A stretch of 9,151 bases of DNA, taken from contig JABIFK010000207.1 in NCBI GenBank assembly GCA_018650745.1, positions 1 through 9,151 on the forward strand, read 5' to 3'. A model generated the notes under the pieces. It was not told where the DNA came from. It ran no database searches and saw only the letters and a program-made list of their open reading frames with translations. Positions 1 to 5,767 of this stretch are shown here, piece by piece. This stretch comes from Candidatus Latescibacterota bacterium. GTDB lineage: Bacteria; Latescibacterota; UBA2968. Position 1 is the stretch's first letter; each line of letters starts with the position of its first letter. The translations under genes were made by a program, and so were the position numbers.

Positions 1-307
1 CAAACCAAACCACACCGTCTGCCCCAACTTGCACGGCCAACACATCATCAGATGGCAAACCATCGGCGACCGTATAGGTTTCCCAAAGCAAACCATCGTA
101 CTTACTCACACCTTGGTCCGTTGCAAACCAAATGGCATTCCCTTCACTGGCAATGGCACGCACACGAATGCTCACCAACCCATCGCGTTCAGAAAACACC
201 TGCCAACGCCAAGCTTCTAAAACGGGGTCGGGTTGCGCAACCCGAATGGCCGCGCAGATATCGCTCACTCCCAGCACCAACACCAACATCCCAAGTAATC
301 TTCTCAT
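1..307 (-). CDS. Exported beta-propeller protein (two-component-regulator propeller type), N-terminal part only
   Basis: The minus strand is open from an ATG at 307 to the left edge, giving 102 residues with no stop. Residues 1-20 look like a signal peptide: MRR, then a Leu/Val-rich core, then CAA as a likely cleavage region. From about residue 44 the protein shows propeller blades. The blade IWFATDQGVSKYDG (59-72) is followed by a TYTVADGLPSDDV linker and the start of another blade at VGADGVVWF (94-102). The WFAT..G(V/L)..YDG and T..DGLP.(D/N).V signatures are typical of Reg_prop repeats, found in the periplasmic sensor part of hybrid two-component systems and in some stand-alone propellers. 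Whether a kinase follows cannot be seen. The start is supported by AGAGAGG about 10 nt upstream. The gene diverges from the phosphoesterase fusion at 569, so both may share the control region between them. Confidence 0.8.
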   Translation of the reverse strand, partial: MRRLLGMLVLVLGVSDICAAIRVAQPDPVLEAWRWQVFSERDGLVSIRVRAIASEGNAIWFATDQGVSKYDGLLWETYTVADGLPSDDVLAVQVGADGVVWF

Positions 308-462
308 CAATGCGCATCCTCTCTAAATTGATTCTATAGATACAACCGCACATTTAAAATGCAATATGTGTGCCGAAGTCACAATGACGGCCAAAAATAC
401 CATAAATATATGTTTTTTAAAGTATTTAGACAATACCCCATATCAACCAACACATAAACAAC
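308..462. other. Divergent intergenic region, AT-rich, no gene seen
   Basis: This is the left half of the 261-nt gap between the divergent genes. No reading frame here looks protein-like. On the minus strand a -10-like TAGAAT (complement of 331-336) lies about 24 nt before the propeller gene's ATG, but no good -35 is found 16-18 nt away, so that promoter is only a guess. A GATACA hexamer at 339-344 matches one half-site of the operator at 463-501, which may be chance. Confidence 0.4.
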
Positions 463-501
463 CGTATCCGATCAGATACACATTGTATCTGATCGGATAC
501 A
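463..501. promoter_or_regulatory. Double-dyad operator (perfect 17-bp inverted repeat built from two 18-bp palindromes)
   Basis: GTATCCGATCAGATACA (464-480) and its exact reverse complement (484-500) are separated by CAT. Each arm is itself a near-palindrome: CGTATC-CGATCA-GATACA at 463-480 and TGTATC-TGATCG-GATACA at 484-501. The layout is therefore two operator-like dyads whose equivalent positions lie 21 bp apart, two helical turns, on the same DNA face. The block ends 11 nt before the -35 of the downstream promoter. This is the architecture expected for cooperative binding of two regulator dimers (GntR, LacI or TetR-like). The family cannot be assigned, and no regulator gene is in the window. 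A position upstream of -35 suits an activator, or a repressor acting by looping or on the divergent gene. A cruciform or RNA hairpin is possible but has no U-tract. Confidence 0.75.
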
Positions 502-512
502 CCGCTTCCATC

Positions 513-541
513 TTGACACAAACCCCATCCGTTTGCATATT
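513..541 (+). promoter_or_regulatory. Sigma70-type promoter of the phosphoesterase-TIM fusion gene
   Basis: A perfect -35 TTGACA (513-518), a 17-nt spacer and a -10 CATATT (536-541, 4 of 6 consensus matches) predict a transcription start near 548 and a leader of about 20 nt. The weak -10 and the operator just upstream suggest a regulated, possibly activator-dependent promoter. Confidence 0.65.
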
Positions 542-551
542 TTCTTCCCAC

Positions 552-557
552 AAGGAG
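552..557 (+). promoter_or_regulatory. Ribosome binding site that sets the start at 569
   Basis: AAGGAG lies 11 nt before the ATG at 569. The same frame is open back to a TTG at 533, but that codon lies at the predicted -10 element and has no ribosome binding site, so 569 is the better start. The protein then begins directly with the first beta-strand and metal motif of the phosphoesterase fold. Confidence 0.7.
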
Positions 558-568
558 CCAATTGTAAA

Positions 569-2158
569 ATGCCAATACGTTTTATTCAAATCACAGACCT
601 ACATCTGTCTGACCGCACCGATACGTCGACCTATCAGGCCCTACGGTGGGCCATTGGACAGACAAACGACCACAATCCAGATTTTGTGATTGTATCAGGC
701 GACATGACCACCTATGGCACAGCCAAATCTGCCAAGAATACGATTGATGCCTTAAAAGAAATCAAAGCACCCACCTATTTCACACCCGGCAACGCCGAAC
801 ACAGAAGCCCAGGCAATCCACCCACCTTTGGCCACGGCCAGCCCAAAACAGCACACCAACAAGATGATGTTCTTTTTCTTTTCCCTGACACATCCCAAGG
901 CACAATAAATACGGCTGACCGAAATCGGCTTCAAGATGCCATCCGCACCCATCCCAAAACAGCCATCATCACCCATTACCCCATAGATACCCTAGACGAA
1001 AGCAGCCGAAATTGGATTGTTGCATTCATAACCGAACACCAGACCGAGCTTTACGTTGCTGGCCATAAACACATTCACCGAACCCGCCAAATAGGTCCTT
1101 GTCATGAATTTGTTACCCGGGGCCTCGATCCCGACAAGGCCAGTGGAAACCTGCCCGGTATCAGCCTGTTCGAGCGCTCTGACGACGGAACCTGGACCGA
1201 AGCATTCATCCCTTGGCAATTCAACGTAACCCTCATGCCCTGTGACATTTCAGATCTGCCCTCACCCATCGGTTGGTCCATTCAAGGGGATCCCATTCTT
1301 GCCACCCAAGAAACGCGCGCAACAGATCTCAACGTGCATGAAGTTCGCCCCAAAGATCTCACCTTTTCCGTTGCCGCACTGAAGAACGAAATCACGGGTT
1401 TGCGCAACAACCGCCCCCTGTACCTCTCTTGGCACCTGCCCAATTTCTCGTGGGACACCGAGTCAAATAAGGTGACGGGCGTAACAGACATGGTCAATCA
1501 CTTGGCAGTGGCACAAGAAATTGGCGTCAACCACCTTACTGTTCATGTACCTCAAGTGCCTGCACATATTATGTCCAATCAAAGCATCTGGGCGCAATTT
1601 GAAGAAACCTACGACACCATCTTCCGACAAGCTGTAGCCAGTGGCATACGCCTTGCAATTGAAAACATTCACAACGACACCGGTGTGCAACCAACAGATC
1701 CGACTTGTAAATTTGCTACCGACATCCCCAGTTATCTCAAATGGATCACAGCCCTGAGAACCCGGTTCGCTGACATTCCAAATGCACAAGTCGGCGCGCA
1801 CTTTGATATCGGGCACGCGCGCAACAATGGCGAATACGGCAACATCCACCCGCTTGCAGACTGGTATGCCCAAATAGGGAATCACATCCTCGGCTATCAC
1901 ATTCACCAAATCCGAACCGATTCAACAACAGGCAAAACAGCCAATCACAAAGAAATGTTCTCGCTCTTCGATCTGCGCATTTCCTACGCAGGATTCCTTC
2001 ACGCCTGGTCTACACAACAACTGAACCGTGCGCCACTTTTTGTCGAAATTCGAAACGCCGACGAAAGACGGCGCTCCGCAAAGCGCCTACACAATCTCTT
2101 TTTGCAACACGCCAGCATCCAAACCTCACAAGACCTCCCACTTTCACTCAGCCCATAA
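569..2158 (+). CDS. Metallophosphoesterase fused to a xylose-isomerase-like TIM barrel
   Basis: The product is 529 residues with two catalytic-type domains. Residues 1 to about 215 are a compact calcineurin-like metallophosphoesterase: ITDLHL (D10, H12), SGD (D45), PGN (N75), H136 in ITHYPI and GHKH (H166, H168). This is the full ligand set for a two-metal centre. The usual GN(H/D) catalytic residue is replaced, because the sequence reads GNAEH. Residues from about 220 to 510 resemble the AP-endonuclease-2/xylose-isomerase-like TIM barrel: SWHLPNFSWD (287-296), HLTVHVP (322-328), LAIENIH (E365), AHFDIGHA (D413, H416), GYHIHQ (H444, H446) and LFVEIRN (E493). The spaced E/D/H/E set is the metal site of sugar epimerases and isomerases. 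There is no signal peptide, so it is probably cytoplasmic. Substrates are unknown. A phosphoester or cyclic phosphodiester of a sugar or polyol would let the two domains act in sequence (inference). The coding strand is markedly C-rich compared with the other genes. Confidence 0.85.
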   Translation: MPIRFIQITDLHLSDRTDTSTYQALRWAIGQTNDHNPDFVIVSGDMTTYGTAKSAKNTIDALKEIKAPTYFTPGNAEHRSPGNPPTFGHGQPKTAHQQDDVLFLFPDTSQGTINTADRNRLQDAIRTHPKTAIITHYPIDTLDESSRNWIVAFITEHQTELYVAGHKHIHRTRQIGPCHEFVTRGLDPDKASGNLPGISLFERSDDGTWTEAFIPWQFNVTLMPCDISDLPSPIGWSIQGDPILATQETRATDLNVHEVRPKDLTFSVAALKNEITGLRNNRPLYLSWHLPNFSWDTESNKVTGVTDMVNHLAVAQEIGVNHLTVHVPQVPAHIMSNQSIWAQFEETYDTIFRQAVASGIRLAIENIHNDTGVQPTDPTCKFATDIPSYLKWITALRTRFADIPNAQVGAHFDIGHARNNGEYGNIHPLADWYAQIGNHILGYHIHQIRTDSTTGKTANHKEMFSLFDLRISYAGFLHAWSTQQLNRAPLFVEIRNADERRRSAKRLHNLFLQHASIQTSQDLPLSLSP

Positions 2159-2159
2159 G

Positions 2160-2193
2160 AAAAGCGCATCGTGTTTACACACCATGCGCTTTT
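2160..2193. terminator. Hairpin terminator between convergent genes, probably bidirectional
   Basis: AAAAGCGCAT (2160-2169) pairs perfectly with ATGCGCTTTT (2184-2193). The loop holds a further GTGT/ACAC pairing. It starts 1 nt after the fusion gene's stop codon and lies about 80 nt past the stop of the convergent oxidoreductase gene. On the plus strand the stem ends in TTTT then CCC, and on the minus strand in TTTTCTTA. It can therefore act from both sides, though neither U-tract is long. Confidence 0.7.
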
Positions 2194-2273
2194 CCCAAAA
2201 CATTAAGTTGATTTATAATCTCCCACAACACCCGTCTCACACCCATCACTTTTGCTTTTAACCTTTTTATTTT

Positions 2274-3302
2274 TCACTCCTCCAACGGCCCCAACCGCAC
2301 CGCATCTCGTTGCATCTCCAAAATCGCCTTACTCGCTTTATACCCCAAGTCAAACGCAATAGCCGTCTCTGTGCCATTCTCGACATCGTCTGTGAGATCA
2401 TCAAAAAATGTCATCGGCGTATCCGACAAATCAATGACTTCGGGCCCTTTGTCCATCCGTGTCACAATCAACTTGCCGCCTCGTCCACCGTCCGGATCCC
2501 CAATGTCAATCGTCTTACGATGCTCAATATATGTATCTGTCGTAATCAACTGCTGCCGAATATCGCCAAATGCCGGTAACCCTTCGGGTGTAAACCAATC
2601 TGCTCGAATATATCCCGTCGCGCCCTTCGATCCCATCAAGGTCGCATCCCCAAAGTCTTCGAACTCAGGCTTCTGCGGGTGATGCAGATTGCCCACACGA
2701 GAAAATTGAGGAATCGGATCTTGCATCATCCAATAACAAAATTGGGCAATTTGATGCGAGGCAATATCATTCAAAATGCCCCCGTGCAAGGCCCGATCAA
2801 ACAACCAGTCAGGTCGCCCACCAATGCGCAACGTATGCGGGCCCAATCCCATAAAGTGAACGGGTTCCCCCAAATTCCCCTTCTCCAATTCTTGGCGCAC
2901 CCATTTCACACCCACGTGTGTCAACATCTCGCCAAAAAAAGCGAACCACTTCAACCCCGTTTCTTCAACCGCCACCTTAATCTCTTCCATCTGTTCCAAG
3001 GTCGTCACGCACGGTTTGTCTACAAAAAAATGTTTGCCTGCCCGCAACGCCTGCACGGCCAAAGGTCCCCGGTGTGCATTAATTGAAGCCGAAGCAATCA
3101 ACTCTACCTCACCATCCTCAAGCACCTGATCGACATGCTCAGCAACGATCACATCAGGATAGCGCTTGACAAATGCCTCGCGCAAGTCGTCTTCTTCTGC
3201 AAACAAATGCTTCAGCTTCCACTTACCCGTATCCAACAACCCTTTTACCTGCCCATAAATGTGACCATGATTCAAACCAACCACTGAAAAAACATGTGCC
3301 AT
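2274..3302 (-). CDS. Gfo/Idh/MocA-family NAD(P)-dependent oxidoreductase
   Basis: The product is 342 residues, normal for the family of sugar and polyol dehydrogenases that use a Rossmann domain plus an alpha/beta C-terminal domain. The N-terminus HVFSVVGLNHGHIYG (3-17) takes the place of the dinucleotide-binding loop but lacks the standard GxGxxG spacing. HFFVDKP (91-97) carries the catalytic-type Lys96, with DKP where many members have EKP. GGILNDIASHQI (174-185) supplies Asp179 and His183, matching the (G)GxxxDxxxH active-site motif. The ATG at 3302 was chosen because GGAGG sits 5 nt upstream; an in-frame ATG at 3314 would overlap that site. It is the last gene of the probable four-gene operon, 117 nt after the epimerase, and no convincing promoter is visible in that gap. 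It probably oxidises the sugar or polyol produced by the upstream enzymes. The exact substrate is not predictable. Confidence 0.9.
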   Translation of the reverse strand: MAHVFSVVGLNHGHIYGQVKGLLDTGKWKLKHLFAEEDDLREAFVKRYPDVIVAEHVDQVLEDGEVELIASASINAHRGPLAVQALRAGKHFFVDKPCVTTLEQMEEIKVAVEETGLKWFAFFGEMLTHVGVKWVRQELEKGNLGEPVHFMGLGPHTLRIGGRPDWLFDRALHGGILNDIASHQIAQFCYWMMQDPIPQFSRVGNLHHPQKPEFEDFGDATLMGSKGATGYIRADWFTPEGLPAFGDIRQQLITTDTYIEHRKTIDIGDPDGGRGGKLIVTRMDKGPEVIDLSDTPMTFFDDLTDDVENGTETAIAFDLGYKASKAILEMQRDAVRLGPLEE

Positions 3303-3307
3303 ACCAT

Positions 3308-3312
3308 CCTCC
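3308..3312 (-). promoter_or_regulatory. Ribosome binding site that sets the oxidoreductase start at 3302
   Basis: On the minus strand GGAGG is followed by 5 nt and ATG at 3302. The alternative in-frame ATG at 3314 begins just before this motif and has no purine-rich site ahead of it, so 3302 is preferred. Confidence 0.65.
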
Positions 3313-3419
3313 ATACATTTGCATAAAACAACTGGCGCTGTCAGTCATAAAGAAAAGCACGCCAAACAAAATGCCAGTATCTGAGCCGAAGCGTTATTTA
3401 CAACAAGATGTCTCAACTA

Positions 3420-4217
3420 TCAATTTGCAATCACCCGCTGCGTACTCTCCGCCGCTGCCAGCATGGTATCTGGCGTATGAGGTGTCCCATACTCCATAAT
3501 CGCCCACGCGTCATACCCCACCTCACGGCATGCAGCCATCACGGGTCCAAAGTCTACCTCACCATTGCCAGGCCACGTCGCCCCCTCATCCGTCCGATCT
3601 TTAAAATGAATCCGCACAATTCGATCACCCAAAGCTGTAATAAAGTGTGCAGGATGTCCTGAATACGTCACATTGGCGGTATCCAAATAAATGCCCACAG
3701 AATCCAATCCCACATCATTCACAAACCCCACGCACTCATACGGCGTCATCAAATTAAATGACAAGCGTGGACACGTCTCTGCCCCCACCCTTACCCCCAA
3801 ATCTGCCGCAACCCGTCCAATCTGCTGAAATCCCGACACAACCCGTTTCAATGCATCCATCTGTGGATTATCTGCACTGTGCCGCCCCGTCACCACCAAT
3901 ATCGCATCCGTCCCCAAAATCATCGCCGCCTCAATTTGCCGCGTCGCAATCTCTATCGCCCGCTCGTGCACCGCATCATCCGGGCTACAAATCGGATTGT
4001 TCCACCCCATAGTAGAAGCCACCGATGAAACCTCCAACCCCGCTTCAACGATTCCCTCATACAGAACTTTCAATTCATCATCTGTCGTATCCATATCAAA
4101 ATCTTCCGTCCCAATCCAAACCTCCACCCCATCAAACCCCGCCGTCTTCATCGCCTTGCACCGTTCCACCCAAGACAAATCCATCGGTGTCATTCTGTTT
4201 CCTGTCGCACATTTCAT
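3420..4217 (-). CDS. Sugar-phosphate isomerase/epimerase-like TIM barrel
   Basis: The product is 265 residues, the usual size of stand-alone members of the AP-endonuclease-2/xylose-isomerase-like TIM barrel family. Strand-end motifs are clear: FDGVEVWIG (28-36), DAILVVTGRH (104-113), VGAETCPR with E147, GIYLDTAN with D179, IVRIHFKD with H204, GNGEVDFG (217-224) and AIMEYG with E242. The E147/D179/H204/E242 set matches in order and spacing the metal and catalytic residues of D-tagatose 3-epimerase-like enzymes. Epimerisation or isomerisation of a ketose or inositol derivative with a divalent metal is therefore likely. The start at 4217 has AAAGGAG 6 nt upstream. The gene follows the sulfatase by 48 nt and precedes the oxidoreductase, so it probably processes the desulfated product. 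No signal peptide is seen. Confidence 0.88.
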   Translation of the reverse strand: MKCATGNRMTPMDLSWVERCKAMKTAGFDGVEVWIGTEDFDMDTTDDELKVLYEGIVEAGLEVSSVASTMGWNNPICSPDDAVHERAIEIATRQIEAAMILGTDAILVVTGRHSADNPQMDALKRVVSGFQQIGRVAADLGVRVGAETCPRLSFNLMTPYECVGFVNDVGLDSVGIYLDTANVTYSGHPAHFITALGDRIVRIHFKDRTDEGATWPGNGEVDFGPVMAACREVGYDAWAIMEYGTPHTPDTMLAAAESTQRVIAN

Positions 4218-4223
4218 TCATAA

Positions 4224-4230
4224 CTCCTTT
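4224..4230 (-). promoter_or_regulatory. Ribosome binding site of the epimerase gene
   Basis: AAAGGAG on the minus strand lies 6 nt before the ATG at 4217. A second ATG at 4221 is out of frame and only 2 nt from the site, so 4217 is the start. Confidence 0.65.
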
Positions 4231-4265
4231 CCATTTTCACCATACCCCGACCAAGCAACTCCCTC

Positions 4266-5756
4266 CTATGGCCGATTCTTCACATCATCCGAATACCCTG
4301 GAATATCATAAAACGGCACCGCCCATCCCGCATCTTGAATCAACAACCCCGCATCTGGGCTGTCCGGCTCTCCAATCGTCTCAAACCCCTTCCAATTGTC
4401 CCCATCCAACGGGTCTGTATACCCTTCCCCTTGTAAAAACCCAATCATCTCAGACCGCATCTGTTTCACCTCTTGCGCGTACATCACATTCCTCGCACAA
4501 TTGCGCGTCTCCCCCGGATCAACCCGATGATCCAACAAATATTCTTTCTGATCTCCCGCCGAATAGATGTATTTCAAATCGCCATCAAAGGCCATATAAT
4601 TCCCGCGCTGTCCCACTTGCAATTCCCCATAAACTGTTCGCTTCTCTTCCTTCCCCACCAATCCCGCCATATCCACGCCATCCAAATCAGCACCCGCATT
4701 CCCCACACCAGCAGCCCCCAGAAATGTCGGCATCACATCAATTAATGACACAGGGGTTTCATCAACCACCCCCGCTGAAAATCGCTCAGGATACCGCGCC
4801 AACATCGGCACATTCGCGGCCGCATCCAAAAAACTCCGCTTGCCAAAGCAGTTATAATCCCCCAAAAATTCACCGTGGTCAGAAGACCACACAATTAACG
4901 TATTGTCCAATTCGCCTTGTGCTTCCAACGCATCAATCATGCGCCCCACCTGGTAGTCGATAAAGGAAATACACGCCCAATAATATCCCCGCATCACCTG
5001 CAACATCCGATCATCCAATCCCGCATCACGATATTTATATCGATTTTGGTTTCGATTAAAATGTGTCCACAAGTCTTCCATCTGATCAGGCCGTTTGGGC
5101 AATGGCATTCTTGGCCCTCGATACAACTTATTCCAAGGTGTTGGGGGGGCAAACGGAGGATGTGGATGAATAAAACTCGACCACAAGAAAAACGGCTTAG
5201 ACGTATCCCTCTGATTCAAAAATTCGACGCTTCGATCCCCGACCCAATTCGTCGGGTGTAACCGTGCAGGCAACTGAGAAATCTGCGGAATGTAATACAT
5301 CTCTCCGCGTGCCCCCATCGGGTCGTGCACATGCTCAAACCCTTCTTTGTGCAAAGATTCCAAATAGTCATCACCCGCAACCTGTCGCCCAATTTCTTCC
5401 TGTATCTCCCGACTGTCAAACCCCCAAAGATCATCCATGGGGTTAAAATGCATCTTACCAACCCCATGAGTATAATAGCCTGCATCAGACAACATACCCA
5501 TCATCGTTGGACGGTCTTTGGCACATTGAAACCCATTGTCAAAACACCCATTCTTATGCGGATATTGCCCAGTCACCAGAGCGGCACGCGCAGACACACA
5601 AACAGGTGACGGCGTATACCCATTTGTAAAATTCACACCTTCTTTACATAGGCGATCCATAACCGGCGTACGGATATAAGGATTGCCCCCTGCATGGATG
5701 GTATCGGCGCGTTGTTGATCTGTTAACACAAAAAGAATATTGGGTTGTTTAGACAT
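4266..5756 (-). CDS. Type I formylglycine-dependent sulfatase, probably cytoplasmic
   Basis: The product is 496 residues, a normal length for the alkaline-phosphatase-superfamily sulfatases. PNILFVLTDQQRADT (5-19) gives the first metal ligands, D13 and Q14. PSPVCVSARAALVTGQYPH (49-67) carries the Cys53 to be converted to formylglycine and Arg57. VGKMHF gives K101 and H103, SFIHPHPPF gives H197/H199, and VWSSDHGEFLGD gives D293 and H294. K306 follows at FGKR. All expected catalytic positions are present, although the signature reads C-x-S-x-R instead of C-x-P/A-x-R. No signal peptide precedes the first strand, which points to desulfation inside the cell. The related phosphonate monoester hydrolases share this fold and motif and remain an alternative. 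The start at 5756 has AAGGAG 5 nt upstream, overlapping the transporter's stop codon. No maturation enzyme (FGE or anSME) is in the window. Confidence 0.92.
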   Translation of the reverse strand: MSKQPNILFVLTDQQRADTIHAGGNPYIRTPVMDRLCKEGVNFTNGYTPSPVCVSARAALVTGQYPHKNGCFDNGFQCAKDRPTMMGMLSDAGYYTHGVGKMHFNPMDDLWGFDSREIQEEIGRQVAGDDYLESLHKEGFEHVHDPMGARGEMYYIPQISQLPARLHPTNWVGDRSVEFLNQRDTSKPFFLWSSFIHPHPPFAPPTPWNKLYRGPRMPLPKRPDQMEDLWTHFNRNQNRYKYRDAGLDDRMLQVMRGYYWACISFIDYQVGRMIDALEAQGELDNTLIVWSSDHGEFLGDYNCFGKRSFLDAAANVPMLARYPERFSAGVVDETPVSLIDVMPTFLGAAGVGNAGADLDGVDMAGLVGKEEKRTVYGELQVGQRGNYMAFDGDLKYIYSAGDQKEYLLDHRVDPGETRNCARNVMYAQEVKQMRSEMIGFLQGEGYTDPLDGDNWKGFETIGEPDSPDAGLLIQDAGWAVPFYDIPGYSDDVKNRP

Positions 5757-5761
5757 GCTCG

Positions 5762-5767
5762 CTCCTT
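5762..5767 (-). promoter_or_regulatory. Ribosome binding site overlapping the transporter stop (translational coupling)
   Basis: The minus-strand TAA ending the MFS gene (5768-5766) supplies the first two bases of AAGGAG, which is 5 nt before the sulfatase ATG. Ribosomes finishing the transporter are placed directly at the sulfatase start, so the two proteins are probably made in a linked ratio. Confidence 0.7.

Noticed and set aside
463..501. CRISPR-like or transposon terminal repeat reading of the inverted repeat
   Set aside because: There is only one repeat unit, with no spacers, no transposase and no target duplication. Its position before a promoter fits an operator better.
533..568. 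TTG start extending the fusion protein by 12 residues
   Set aside because: It sits at the predicted -10 element and lacks a ribosome binding site, while ATG 569 has AAGGAG.
366..689. Plus-strand open frame of 107 codons across the operator region
   Set aside because: It crosses the operator and promoter and overlaps the fusion gene out of frame. The residues look random.
1463..1909. Minus-strand open frame of 148 codons inside the fusion gene
   Set aside because: It is antisense to well-conserved TIM-barrel motifs, with Cys/Val-rich composition typical of shadow frames.
3303..3419. Possible separate promoter for the oxidoreductase in the 117-nt gap
   Set aside because: TTGAGA and TTGTTG hexamers exist on the minus strand, but no acceptable -10 lies 16-18 nt downstream, so I keep it in the operon.
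4025..4963. Plus-strand open frame of 312 codons, Pro/Ser/His-rich
   Set aside because: It lies antisense to the sulfatase and epimerase genes, has low-complexity composition and no domain-like pattern or ribosome binding site. It is a by-product of the C-rich strand.
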